This document shows, piece by piece, positions 46,100-54,968 of a stretch of 64,000 bases of DNA. Source of the DNA: Acinetobacter gerneri DSM 14967 = CIP 107464 = MTCC 9824 (GTDB lineage Bacteria > Pseudomonadota > Gammaproteobacteria > Pseudomonadales > Moraxellaceae); NCBI RefSeq assembly GCF_000368565.1, contig NZ_KB849543.1, positions 440,065 through 504,064 of the forward strand. Reading direction: 5' to 3'. The position numbers were made by a program, and so were the translations under genes. The notes beneath the pieces are model-generated. The model was not told the DNA's origin. It saw only the letters and a list, made by a program, of their open reading frames with translations, and made no database searches. Position 1 is the first letter of the stretch, and each line of letters starts with the position of its first letter.

Positions 46100-47419
46100 T
46101 CAATCATCAGTAATTAAGCTGTTTTTCTTGGTGTCTTTCATAAAGACATAAGTAATCAATGAAAGCCCAATCATAAAGGTGATGTAATAGAAGAAATAGT
46201 TTTCATGACCTGCATTTTTAAAGCTTAAAGCCACCAATTCTGCAGTACCACCAAAAATAGTATTGGCAAGTGCATAAGGCAATGCTACGCCAAGCGCACG
46301 GATATGTGGCGGAAATAATTCAGCTTTTACGACCGCATTAATTGCTGTATAGCCAGTCACGATGATCATCCCACTCATACATAAGAAGAATGCAGTCGTG
46401 CTATCCGTTGTTGAGCCTAAAAGTTTGAAAATAGGTACAGTAAACAGTACACCCAACACACCAAACGCAATCATAATTGGTTTACGACCAACTTTATCTG
46501 AAAGTGCACCAACAGCAGGTTGGATCAACATAAAAATAAAGATCGCTGCGGTTGTGATTTCGGTCGCTGTAGATTTATCAAAACCAGAGGTATTGACCAA
46601 ATATTTTTGTAAATAAGTGGTAAAAGTATTGAAGGCTAGAGTACCACCAGCAGTCAACATGATCACAGTGAAGGCTTGTTTTGGATATTTTGTAAATAAA
46701 GCCATTGCACCAGATTTAGGACCACCTGATTTTGCTTGAGCTTGAGCATCTTTAGAAGACTGAGTTTCAACTAAGCCGCGACGAATCCAGAACACCACAA
46801 TCGCAAGTAAAGCCCCGATCAAGAATGGAACTCGCCATCCCCAAGTGTGCAATTGTTCTTCGCTTAAAGTGTGTTGTAAAACGATCAATACACAAAGCGC
46901 AATCAATTGACCCGAAATCAAGGTGACATATTGGAAACTTGAGAAGAAACCACGGTGATTTTTGCCCGCCATTTCTGATAAATAAGTCGCACTTGAACCA
47001 TATTCACCACCAACACTCAAGCCTTGTAACAAACGAGCAAAGAGGAGTAGACCCGGTGCCAACATCCCAACCGAATCATAAGTTGGCGCACATGCAATGA
47101 TCAAAGAACCAATACACATCAAGGAAACAGAAAGGGTAAGACCTGCTTTACGTCCTTTACGGTCAGCATAAATCCCCATAATCCATGCACCGATTGGGCG
47201 CATTAAGAAACCGAGAGCAAAAACCGCTGCAGCTTGAAGAAGTTTTACAGTGTCATTTCCTTCAGGAAAGAAAACAGGCGCAAAATATAATGTAAATGCA
47301 GCATAAACATACCAGTCATACCATTCGACTAAGTTACCTGCTGATCCACCTAGGATAGATTTGAAACGAGTTTTTCTATCAAGTTGCGATGCAGCAACTT
47401 GAGGCGATGAATTTGACAC
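46100..47419 (-). CDS. MFS transporter of the metabolite:H+ symporter family (KgtP-like)
   Basis: 439 residues, 12 hydrophobic helices. The start GGSAGNLVEWYDWYVYAAFT, the GIYADRKGRKAGLTLSVSLM loop and the DKVGRKPIM repeat are typical of the MHS family, closest by eye to alpha-ketoglutarate permease KgtP. It probably imports a dicarboxylate or related acid with protons. The gene stands alone and is divergent from glpR across 424 bp. Confidence 0.88.
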   Translation of the reverse strand: MSNSSPQVAASQLDRKTRFKSILGGSAGNLVEWYDWYVYAAFTLYFAPVFFPEGNDTVKLLQAAAVFALGFLMRPIGAWIMGIYADRKGRKAGLTLSVSLMCIGSLIIACAPTYDSVGMLAPGLLLFARLLQGLSVGGEYGSSATYLSEMAGKNHRGFFSSFQYVTLISGQLIALCVLIVLQHTLSEEQLHTWGWRVPFLIGALLAIVVFWIRRGLVETQSSKDAQAQAKSGGPKSGAMALFTKYPKQAFTVIMLTAGGTLAFNTFTTYLQKYLVNTSGFDKSTATEITTAAIFIFMLIQPAVGALSDKVGRKPIMIAFGVLGVLFTVPIFKLLGSTTDSTTAFFLCMSGMIIVTGYTAINAVVKAELFPPHIRALGVALPYALANTIFGGTAELVALSFKNAGHENYFFYYITFMIGLSLITYVFMKDTKKNSLITDD

Positions 47420-47843
47420 AACAATTCCTCAAAAGAATGTTGGAAAATTCAATTCATAAATAGATCAGTTTTAAGAAAAATTAATGAAATGAATTTTGAA
47501 CGTGTGGAATGGGAGAAACAAAAGTTTACAAAAACGTTATACGCCCATGCATTTTGAAGATTTATTAGACCTTAGTCTTAGGTTTGATTGATATATATAC
47601 ATTTAGTTTTTCTAATGAAAATTGAAAATAATGCGTTTAATTTATCTTATTCAAAACTATTCAATTTTTAAATAAACAGCGCTGTATTTGTCATATAGCT
47701 TTATTCAATAAAGCGAGTGATATTTCAACTAAAAAAGTGTGATATTTCAATTAATGCTTTAAAAATTTATTTTCGTTTTAGAAAATCTTTGTTCATAATA
47801 TGAAAATGATTTGGATAAATATAAATAAAATCTAGGACAAGAT
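47420..47843. other. Divergent intergenic region, KgtP-like gene / glpR
   Basis: 424 bp, AT-rich. It holds the GlpR-like site at 47769-47786 and a 13-bp palindrome TTCATAATATGAA at 47792-47804 just before glpR, plus TTTTC-TAAT-GAAAA near 47610. No ORF was seen. Confidence 0.55.
47769..47786 (+). promoter_or_regulatory. GlpR operator candidate upstream of glpR
   Basis: ATTTTC-GTTTTA-GAAAAT. The same arms and 6-nt spacing occur before glpD at 48697-48714. It lies 57 nt upstream of the glpR start, so autoregulation is inferred. Confidence 0.5.
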
Positions 47844-48605
47844 ATGCATTACCAACAAAGGCATCAGCAAATATTAGAAAAAGTGCAGTCTGAAGGTTAT
47901 CTCAGCATAGATGAATTGTCTGCATTTTTCGTAGTGACCCCGCAGACGATTCGTCGAGATATCAATCAGATGGCTGAACAAGGGCTGCTTAAACGCTATC
48001 ATGGTGGAGCTGCTGCCATCGAATCTAGCGTGCAGAATATAGCCTATCAGGATCGAAGCAACCAATTATTGGATGAAAAAGAACGTATCGCACGAACATT
48101 GGTCAAGTATATCCCTGATTTTGCTTCGTTATTTATCAATATTGGAACCACGACTGAAGCGATTGCACAGGCATTACTTCAGCATAAAGGCTTAAAAATA
48201 ATCACAAATAATATCAATGTTGCCAAAATATTAAGTGAAAAATCTGATTTTGAAGTATTAATTGCCAGTGGTCGAGTAAGACCAGATGGAGGGGTAATTG
48301 GGCAAGCAACCGCAGATTTTTTTAAACAATTTAAAGTCGATTTTGCCATTATTGGCATTAGTGGGATCGACAGCGATGGCACATTATTGGATTTTGATTT
48401 CCAAGAGGTCTGTGTTTCCCAAGCCATTATCCAAGGGGCTAGGCAAGTTTTCTTGGCAGCTGACCATAGTAAGTTTGGACGTCATGCCATGATGAGATTG
48501 GGAAGTTTAGATGATATTGAAATGTTATTTACAGACAATGAACCTGATAAAAATATGGTAGATCAAATAGATCAATGTGGTATCAAATTGGTTGTGGCAA
48601 ATTGA
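47844..48605 (+). CDS. glpR: DeoR-family repressor, GlpR type
   Basis: 253 residues. N-terminal DeoR helix-turn-helix ([20 protein letters not shown], then [20 protein letters not shown] and RYHGGA) and a C-terminal sugar-phosphate sensor ([50 protein letters not shown]). The sensor residues and the adjacent glpD identify GlpR, which is released by glycerol-3-phosphate. It is followed at 134 nt by glpD on the same strand. Confidence 0.9.
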   Translation: MHYQQRHQQILEKVQSEGYLSIDELSAFFVVTPQTIRRDINQMAEQGLLKRYHGGAAAIESSVQNIAYQDRSNQLLDEKERIARTLVKYIPDFASLFINIGTTTEAIAQALLQHKGLKIITNNINVAKILSEKSDFEVLIASGRVRPDGGVIGQATADFFKQFKVDFAIIGISGIDSDGTLLDFDFQEVCVSQAIIQGARQVFLAADHSKFGRHAMMRLGSLDDIEMLFTDNEPDKNMVDQIDQCGIKLVVAN

Positions 48606-48696
48606 TGCAAAGCGTATTCAACATTCACATGAAACATTGATCGAAAATTGTAACTTTCATTAGATTTGCTAGAAAATGCTGTAATTTTGAGCTATT

Positions 48697-48714
48697 ATTT
48701 TCATAAACGAAAAT
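48697..48714 (+). promoter_or_regulatory. GlpR operator candidate upstream of glpD
   Basis: ATTTTC-ATAAAC-GAAAAT, extended to TATTTTC / GAAAATA. It has the same geometry as the site before glpR and resembles the TTCG..CGAA core of Escherichia coli glp operators. It lies 25 nt before the glpD start. Confidence 0.55.
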
Positions 48715-48738
48715 AAAAGAACATTTACGGTGATAAAT

Positions 48739-50271
48739 ATGCGCATATCCTCAGCTGATCAAAATAAGGTATATGATCTTTTGGTGATTGGTGGCGGTAT
48801 TAATGGTGTGGGTATTGCCAATGATGCGGCTGGGCGAGGTTTGTCCGTATTTTTATGTGAAAAAGATGATTTTGCAGCACATACTTCTTCTGCTAGTAGT
48901 AAATTAATTCATGGTGGTTTACGTTATTTGGAACATAAAGAATTTCGATTAGTACGTGAAGCTTTAGCCGAAAGAGAAGTATTACTTAAAAAAGCACCAC
49001 ATATTATTCGTCCTTTACGCTTTATCATGCCGCACCAACCGCATTTAAGACCTGCTTGGTTGATTCGTACAGGCTTATTTTTCTATGACTATTTAGGTAA
49101 ACGTGAAACATTGGCAGGGTCCAATAACGTATTTTTTGATCCTGAAAAAAGTCCATTAAATAATGAAATTTCACGTGGTTTTGAATATTCAGATTGTGCA
49201 GTTGATGATGCTCGCCTTGTTATTTTAAATGCTATGCAAGCCCGTGAAAAAGGCGCGACATTGGTGACAAGAACTCAATGTATTGGGGCAAAAAAAGACA
49301 ATGGTATTTGGTTGGTTGATTTACAGGATCAACAGGGTATTTATAGAATTCAAACAAAAGCCTTAGTCAATGCTACAGGTCCGTGGGTCGCAAACTTTAT
49401 CCAAGACCAGTTAGCTCAGCAACCAGAGTACGGGATTCGTTTGGTGCAGGGGAGTCATATTATTGTTGAAAAATTATATGACGGTGACAAAGCTTTTATC
49501 TTGCAAAATAATGATGGTCGGATAGTATTTGCGATTCCATATCTTGATCAATACACCCTTATCGGTACAACTGACCAAGAATATCATGCTGATCCAAACC
49601 AAATTGAGATCACAGATTTTGAGATTGATTATCTCATCCGTGTTAGTAATGAGCATTTTAAAAAGCAAATTTCACGTGAAGATATCGTGCATACTTTTTC
49701 AGGGGTTAGACCGCTCTGTGATGATGAATCAGACAATCCATCTGCTGTAACACGGGACTATACTTTATCGCTTTCAAAGCAAGAAACAAATGATCCTGTG
49801 CTGCTTTCTGTTTTTGGTGGCAAATTGACAACCTATCGCAAACTTGCAGAATCTGCGATGCATCAATTACATCCTTATTTTAAGCAAATGCGCGGTAGCT
49901 GGACCAAAGATGCGCTGTTACCCGGTGCAGAAGATTTAGAGTCGATCGCACAGCTGATTGAAAAAATAAAAGAAAAATTGCCTGAAATAGATGAGTTGCT
50001 TGCTCAGCGTTGGGCACATCAATATGGCACTCGAGTATTTGAAATGCTGAGAAATGTACATAACTTGACAGATCTGGGTGAAGAAATTGCTCATCAATTG
50101 TATGAAAAAGAAATTGAATATTTGATTGATTTTGAATGGGCAATTTCAGCCCAAGATATTTTATGGCGACGTACTAAGTTGGGAATGAAATTTACTTATT
50201 CCGAAACTGAGGATTTAGAACAATGTTTAATAAAACTGCACCGTTTACGTGTAAAAGAGCAAGCAGCTTAA
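48739..50271 (+). CDS. glpD: Aerobic glycerol-3-phosphate dehydrogenase
   Basis: 510 residues, FAD-dependent and membrane-associated. It oxidises sn-glycerol-3-phosphate to dihydroxyacetone phosphate and passes electrons to quinone. FAD loop LLVIGGGINGVGIANDAAGR; substrate-site stretches TSSASSKLIHGGLRYLEHKE and LVNATGPWV; FSGVRPLCDD and SVFGGKLTTYRKLAE. ATG 48739 with GGTGA upstream is preferred to GTG 48730. No glpF or glpK is in the window. Confidence 0.95.
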   Translation: MRISSADQNKVYDLLVIGGGINGVGIANDAAGRGLSVFLCEKDDFAAHTSSASSKLIHGGLRYLEHKEFRLVREALAEREVLLKKAPHIIRPLRFIMPHQPHLRPAWLIRTGLFFYDYLGKRETLAGSNNVFFDPEKSPLNNEISRGFEYSDCAVDDARLVILNAMQAREKGATLVTRTQCIGAKKDNGIWLVDLQDQQGIYRIQTKALVNATGPWVANFIQDQLAQQPEYGIRLVQGSHIIVEKLYDGDKAFILQNNDGRIVFAIPYLDQYTLIGTTDQEYHADPNQIEITDFEIDYLIRVSNEHFKKQISREDIVHTFSGVRPLCDDESDNPSAVTRDYTLSLSKQETNDPVLLSVFGGKLTTYRKLAESAMHQLHPYFKQMRGSWTKDALLPGAEDLESIAQLIEKIKEKLPEIDELLAQRWAHQYGTRVFEMLRNVHNLTDLGEEIAHQLYEKEIEYLIDFEWAISAQDILWRRTKLGMKFTYSETEDLEQCLIKLHRLRVKEQAA

Positions 50272-50282
50272 AATTGCTATGA

Positions 50283-50312
50283 AAAAAACGCGCCATTAAG
50301 CGCGTTTTTTAT
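50283..50312 (+). terminator. Intrinsic terminator after glpD
   Basis: AAAAAACGCGC-CATTAA-GCGCGTTTTTT, an 11-bp perfect stem with a T run, 11 nt past the stop. It also lies just beyond the convergent rsmI stop. Confidence 0.9.
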
Positions 50313-50322
50313 TGAGTGAATT

Positions 50323-51165
50323 TTATTGTTTATTTTCAGTGAGCTCTAAAGCACGTTGATAAGCAATTTTCTTTTTGATTCCCGTTAAGTCAGCGACCAA
50401 CTGAGATGCTGCTTTTACAGATAAATCTTGTAAGAGTCGAGTGAGGAGTTGATCTAACTTTTCTTGAGAGAGATCTTTTTCTTCAGCTGCTCCACCAATC
50501 ACTAAAACAATTTCACCTTTTTGTTGGTTGTGATCATTTTCAATAAATTCAACCAGTTGTTCTAGTGTCATTTTTTTGATTGTTTCAAAGGTTTTCGTGA
50601 TTTCACGGGCAAATCCAACAGGACGGTCTGCGCCAAAAACCTGAACCATGTCTTTTACACATTCTAAAATACGATGCGGTGCTTCATAAATGATCATGGT
50701 TTGTGTTTCATGTTTTAATCTTTCAAGATGAATCAAACGCTGTGACTGTTTAGAAGGCAAAAATCCTTCAAAACTAAAACGATCACTTGGTAAACCTACC
50801 GCAGATAAAGCCGCGATTGCTGCACAAGCACCCGGTACAGGTGTGACACGTATCCCATTTTCCTGTGCTGCACGTACCAGTTTAAAACCAGGATCGCTAA
50901 TCAAAGGTGTACCAGCATCACTAATTAATGCAATGTTATCGCCATTTTTGAGTTTTTCTATTAAAATATTGATCTTATTAGATTCATTATGATCATGGCA
51001 TGCGGTTAATGGGGTCGCTATGTTATAATGTTTCAATAATTGAGCAGATTGGCGCGTATCTTCTGCCGCGATTAGAGATACTGACTTTAAAACGTCAATA
51101 GAACGAAAAGTCATATCATCTAAGTGCCCAATTGGGGTTGCTACAACAAATAACTGAGCACTCAT
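50323..51165 (-). CDS. rsmI: 16S rRNA C1402 2'-O-methyltransferase
   Basis: 280 residues, tetrapyrrole-methylase fold. Motifs: LFVVATPIGHLDDMTFRSID, AAEDTRQSAQLLKHY, LISDAGTPLISDPGFKLV, PVPGACAAIAALSAVGLPSD and APHRILECVKDM. It methylates the 2'-OH of C1402 in 16S rRNA. ATG 51165 has GGAG about 9 nt upstream. Its start is only 12 nt from the divergent lpoA start, so its promoter must lie inside lpoA. Confidence 0.95.
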   Translation of the reverse strand: MSAQLFVVATPIGHLDDMTFRSIDVLKSVSLIAAEDTRQSAQLLKHYNIATPLTACHDHNESNKINILIEKLKNGDNIALISDAGTPLISDPGFKLVRAAQENGIRVTPVPGACAAIAALSAVGLPSDRFSFEGFLPSKQSQRLIHLERLKHETQTMIIYEAPHRILECVKDMVQVFGADRPVGFAREITKTFETIKKMTLEQLVEFIENDHNQQKGEIVLVIGGAAEEKDLSQEKLDQLLTRLLQDLSVKAASQLVADLTGIKKKIAYQRALELTENKQ

Positions 51166-51177
51166 TAGGTTTTCTCC

Positions 51178-52110
51178 ATGATAAATATAAAGATTAAAAT
51201 ATTTTGTGCATTGATTTTTTGCGGGGTTTCGCAAACTTATGCAGACATTCTTATCATTTTACCCGAATCAGGCCCTATGGCGCGAGCGGGTGAGAGTGTT
51301 AAACAAGGAATTATCAAGGCACGCTTTGATTCTAACTCAAAGATTCCGATTCGTTTTGTTGATTCGAGTAAAACGTCTTTAAAGAATATTTTAAAAAAAA
51401 ATGTCAATAAAAAGACAGAATTAGTCATTGGTCCTTTGGCTTTGAATGAAGTTGAGGAGCTGATGGTGCTTAAGCCAAAAGTTCCGATTTTGGCTTTAAA
51501 TCAAACGAATAAAAATGAAGCGAATATCTATCAATTTAGTTTGGCTAAACAACAAGATGCCAATGCTTTGGCTAAAGTGATGATCAAAGACAAAATTAAA
51601 AAATTGTTGGTCTATCGTGAGGAATCTTCAAAAAAAGAAACTGAACAATTTTTAATGGCGCTGATCGCCGAGCTTCCAATTAAGGTCGAGGTATTGGATC
51701 AATATCCACAAAAAATGAAATCCAAAGAAGGGCTTTTATTGTTAGGTCATAATAATTGGTTGATGCAAGCAGTCAATTTCCCAAAGAAAAATATCTATGT
51801 TCAGGCACTTACTGTTGATGAAAGTGCCTTACCTGTTGGTGTGAAATATTGTGATATTCCCGCACTTTATGAAAATACTGAAAAGCAAAAATTAAAAAGC
51901 TATCAAGATCAAGAGACTTCTAGTGCGTATAAACGTCTTATTGCTTTTGGGCATGATTCTTGGAAAATTGCAGAGTTCATCATGGATAAATCGAAATCAC
52001 ATAGAATTGATTTTGAAGGGATGACGGGGCATATTGTAATTGAAGCGAATCAAATTACGCGAACACCAGAATGTTATGAACAGTTGAAAAATGTGTTACG
52101 ACGATTTTAG
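51178..52110 (+). CDS. Short LpoA-like penicillin-binding protein activator
   Basis: 310 residues with an N-terminal hydrophobic signal ending QTYA, then a periplasmic-binding-protein-like fold: DILIILPESGPMARAGESVK, ELVIGPLALNEVEELM, ILALNQT, IAFGHDSWKIAEF and GMTGHIVIEAN. This corresponds to only the C-terminal domain of enterobacterial LpoA (about twice as long, with an N-terminal helical domain). There is no lipobox, so it may be soluble in the periplasm. Context rsmI-lpoA-yraN-dolP is the conserved gammaproteobacterial order. Confidence 0.85.
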   Translation: MINIKIKIFCALIFCGVSQTYADILIILPESGPMARAGESVKQGIIKARFDSNSKIPIRFVDSSKTSLKNILKKNVNKKTELVIGPLALNEVEELMVLKPKVPILALNQTNKNEANIYQFSLAKQQDANALAKVMIKDKIKKLLVYREESSKKETEQFLMALIAELPIKVEVLDQYPQKMKSKEGLLLLGHNNWLMQAVNFPKKNIYVQALTVDESALPVGVKYCDIPALYENTEKQKLKSYQDQETSSAYKRLIAFGHDSWKIAEFIMDKSKSHRIDFEGMTGHIVIEANQITRTPECYEQLKNVLRRF

Positions 52111-52119
52111 GGGAATAAC

Positions 52120-52533
52120 GTGACTAAAAAACTGGGTGATTGGGGCGAGGAAAAGGCAGTCAATGTGTTGAAACAAGGTGGCTATCAAGTTTTGGCGCAA
52201 AATTATTTTTCTCGTTATGGTGAAATTGACATCATTGCTTTATATGAACAGAGTTTATTGTTTATAGAAGTCAAAACACGTTCTAAAACGGGTTATGGCT
52301 CTGCAAATGAAGTTATTTCAAAGTCAAAGCAAAGTAAAATTATCAAAACTGCACTATGTTTTTTGGAAAATAACCCGCAATATTCAGACTTTGCGTGTCA
52401 ATTTGATGTGATTTGTATTGATTTTTATCAAGATGTTGCAAAAAAGGTACAGCAAGATATGTCTAAACTTATCTATGATCTAGAGTGGGTTGAAAATGCA
52501 TTTACTTTGGATCAAGAGTTATTTACTCTGTAG
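52120..52533 (+). CDS. YraN/UPF0102 nuclease-fold protein
   Basis: 137 residues of the UPF0102 family. LGDWGEEKAVNVLKQGGYQV, then the PD-(D/E)XK-like core GEIDIIALYEQSLLFIEVKT, where Asp, Glu and the EVK triad are intact. It begins with GTG and has AGGGGA 6 nt upstream. It is 9 nt after lpoA and on the same strand as dolP. Function is not settled; the fold suggests nucleic-acid cutting. Confidence 0.9.
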   Translation: MTKKLGDWGEEKAVNVLKQGGYQVLAQNYFSRYGEIDIIALYEQSLLFIEVKTRSKTGYGSANEVISKSKQSKIIKTALCFLENNPQYSDFACQFDVICIDFYQDVAKKVQQDMSKLIYDLEWVENAFTLDQELFTL

Positions 52534-52597
52534 CTTATTCAAAAAATAAATGCTCGAAATAGAAAAGCTTGAAGCATTTAGATGGGAGTTTTATTTA

Positions 52598-53299
52598 GTG
52601 TTGAATCGTATTGCGGTGACATTGCTTTGTGTAGCAAGTTTATCGGGTTGTGCAAGCTTGATTTCTAAAGGTACAGGCTCAAATCCTGTGGGTACCGAGA
52701 GTGGTGTACGCTCTTTGGGACAAGTCTTTATTGATTCTTCGATTGAACGTACTGCCAAAATCAATTTATATAAATTGGATGCTCGATTTAAACAGTCGCG
52801 TGTCAATATTATCAGTTTCCATAGTAATGTGCTTTTGACAGGACAAGTTCCTGATGAGCATTTAAAACAGCTCGCTGAAGACAATGTGCGTTCGATGAGT
52901 GATGTCAAAGCAGTGCACAACTATATTACGGTTGGTCCTCAAATTGGCTATTCAACGATTATGCAAGACGCGGGTGTAACAGCAAATACGCGTGGTCTGA
53001 TCATGCGTGCACCTGTGGTATCGGACAGTAAAGTATCCATCCATACTGAAGATGCTGTGCTTTATGTTATGGGGCGTTTGAATACTGGTGAGATTGCAGA
53101 TTTGACGCAAGTTTTGCAAAAAGTAGGTAATGTGACCAAGATCGTAACTTTGGTCGACAATACTGATCAAGCCTCTGCTGGTACACAAAATGCATCCTTT
53201 GTACCTTCTGGTGGTGCTTCGACTCAACCCTTAGAGCAAACTCCTGTGGCAATTGATCCTCAAGCTCAAACGGGCGCTGGTACAAATAATGCTCAATAG
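52598..53299 (+). CDS. BON-domain outer-membrane lipoprotein (DolP-like)
   Basis: 233 residues. GTG 52598 with GGGAG 9 nt upstream begins MLNRIAVTLLCVASLSGCAS, a clean lipobox. Two BON domains follow: about 50-125 (DSSIERTAKINLYKLDARFK, SNVLLTGQVPDEHLK) and 130-195 (SKVSIHTEDAVLYVMGRLN). A Gln/Thr/Gly-rich tail ends the protein. DolP-type proteins support outer-membrane integrity and the Bam complex. Its end overlaps the next gene start. Confidence 0.88.
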   Translation: MLNRIAVTLLCVASLSGCASLISKGTGSNPVGTESGVRSLGQVFIDSSIERTAKINLYKLDARFKQSRVNIISFHSNVLLTGQVPDEHLKQLAEDNVRSMSDVKAVHNYITVGPQIGYSTIMQDAGVTANTRGLIMRAPVVSDSKVSIHTEDAVLYVMGRLNTGEIADLTQVLQKVGNVTKIVTLVDNTDQASAGTQNASFVPSGGASTQPLEQTPVAIDPQAQTGAGTNNAQ

Positions 53300-54179
53300 C
53301 CATTTCAAATCAATCCAAAAAGCATTTTTAGCCAAGGCAGAATTGGCTAAAAATCGCTATAAAGATTTTCGATATTATGACATTCCAAGTTATGCGATAA
53401 ATGGTTTAACACCTAAAAAAGGCTATGTCTTACAACAAAATATTGCATTTGGACTGAAAGCCAGACAACGTCTAGATTTGTATAAATCAAACAAACCCCA
53501 TGCAAAAAAGCCGCTGATCGTTTTTGTTTACGGTGGTGCGTGGACGCATGGCGATAAAAGTTCTTATAAATTCCTCGGCGAAGCTTTTGCCAAAGAGGGC
53601 TTTGATGTTGCGATCGTCAATTATCACCTTGCCCCTGAGTATATTTTTCCAAGTTACGTTGATGATATTTCACTGGCACTCAATTATTTGCAGCAAAATG
53701 CTGAAAAATTGAAAATTTCCACTGAAAATACCATGTTAATGGGGCATTCAGCAGGTGCATTTAATGTCATGTCGTTGATGTATCAAGCACAGGCTTATCA
53801 TAATTTTAATCAAGCGCATATCAAGGCAATTTTTGGAATTTCAGGTCCTTATCATTTTGATTATAAAGGAGACCCAATTGCTCAAGATGCTTTCGACCAA
53901 TCGATTCCTTATGCTGAAGTGATGCCTTATTATTTTGTAGATAAGAATCACGTGAAACATTATTTATTTTTAGCTGCAAATGATCTCGTAGTCAAAGATC
54001 AAAATACTTTGGATATGCATCAAAAGCTGACTGAAGTAGGCAATCATAGTGAAATCATTCGTATTGCAAAAACTGGTCATAAGTCGATTATTGGAAGTGT
54101 TTCCAGTCTTTTTAGCCGCTTTTTTAGTACTAAGTCTGAAATTTTAAAACGAATGAATGAAGTACTTGATCAATCATAA
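53289..54179 (+). CDS. Alpha/beta-hydrolase (esterase, HSL-like)
   Basis: 296 residues. Oxyanion region VYGGAWTHGDKSS, nucleophile elbow MGHSAGAFN (Ser about 160), acid in AANDLVVKDQ and His in KTGHKSI. The NYHLAPEYIFPSYVDDI stretch fits carboxylesterase/HSL relatives that use acyl or aryl esters. ATG 53289 overlaps the last codons of the BON gene by 11 nt, so they are one operon. The substrate is unknown. There is no signal peptide. Confidence 0.86.
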   Translation: MLNSHFKSIQKAFLAKAELAKNRYKDFRYYDIPSYAINGLTPKKGYVLQQNIAFGLKARQRLDLYKSNKPHAKKPLIVFVYGGAWTHGDKSSYKFLGEAFAKEGFDVAIVNYHLAPEYIFPSYVDDISLALNYLQQNAEKLKISTENTMLMGHSAGAFNVMSLMYQAQAYHNFNQAHIKAIFGISGPYHFDYKGDPIAQDAFDQSIPYAEVMPYYFVDKNHVKHYLFLAANDLVVKDQNTLDMHQKLTEVGNHSEIIRIAKTGHKSIIGSVSSLFSRFFSTKSEILKRMNEVLDQS

Positions 54180-54199
54180 ATTCAGCATAGATTTATATA

Positions 54200-54225
54200 A
54201 AAAAGATGCCTTAAGGCATCTTTTT
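54200..54225. terminator. Terminator overlapping the nudC stop codon
   Basis: AAAAAGATGCC-TTAA-GGCATCTTTTT, an 11-bp perfect stem whose loop holds the reverse complement of the nudC stop. It serves the hydrolase operon on the plus strand and lies inside the last codons of the convergent nudC. Confidence 0.85.
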
Positions 54226-54963
54226 CGCATTGATCACATGATCAATCATGGCATGCGCAATACTTCCTGAAAAAGGTGTTTCAGGTAATTGATCAAATTT
54301 GAAGAATTGAGCATCACTGATTTCTTCTTCTTGTAAAACGATCTCACCAGATTCATATTCAGCTTTAAAAGCTAACATGAGATTGCTTGGAAATGGCCAA
54401 GGTTGACTTGCAAGATATTGAATGTTTTTAACTTTTAAGCCTACTTCTTCAAGAGTTTCACGAGAAACTGCTTCTTCTAGGGTTTCGCCTACTTCAACAA
54501 AGCCTGCAATAAGACCGTACATATTGCTTTTATTATTTGCATTTTTTGCCAATAAAATCTCATCCTCACCACGTGTAATCACGGTAATAATACACGGTTG
54601 TACGCGTGGATATTGATGATAGCCACAAGCAGGGCAAACCATTGCATATTCAGTCTTATGAACTTCAGTTTCGTGTCCGCAATGGCTACAAAATTTATGG
54701 TTGCGTCGCCATTCGAGAAGTTGCACGGCACGGCTCGCTTGTTCAAATTGCGCTCGCGTCCATGAGCTAATCAGTTGTCGGATGGGAACAAGTTGATATC
54801 CTTCTGGAATTTGTTCTTCATCTAATAAATCTCTGGCGATCACCTGATCACCAGAGCTAAAACTTAAATCATTTTCTAATTTTTCGACTTGTGGAAGTTG
54901 TAAATTTTCATCTACAAGGAGTTGATGGTGACGAAAGATATAGGCAAGTGATAATTTTGACAT
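54211..54963 (-). CDS. nudC: NADH pyrophosphatase / RNA deNADding Nudix hydrolase
   Basis: 250 residues. Zinc ribbon FCSHCGHETEV with VCPACGYHQYPR, SQPWPFPSNLMLAF (NudC signature) and the Nudix box GFVEVGETLEEAVSRETLEE. It hydrolyses NADH and removes NAD caps from RNA. It starts 5 nt after fimL ends, the same gene pair as in Pseudomonas aeruginosa. A terminator hairpin overlaps its stop. Confidence 0.94.
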   Translation of the reverse strand: MSKLSLAYIFRHHQLLVDENLQLPQVEKLENDLSFSSGDQVIARDLLDEEQIPEGYQLVPIRQLISSWTRAQFEQASRAVQLLEWRRNHKFCSHCGHETEVHKTEYAMVCPACGYHQYPRVQPCIITVITRGEDEILLAKNANNKSNMYGLIAGFVEVGETLEEAVSRETLEEVGLKVKNIQYLASQPWPFPSNLMLAFKAEYESGEIVLQEEEISDAQFFKFDQLPETPFSGSIAHAMIDHVINAKKMP

Positions 54964-54968
54964 TTGGC

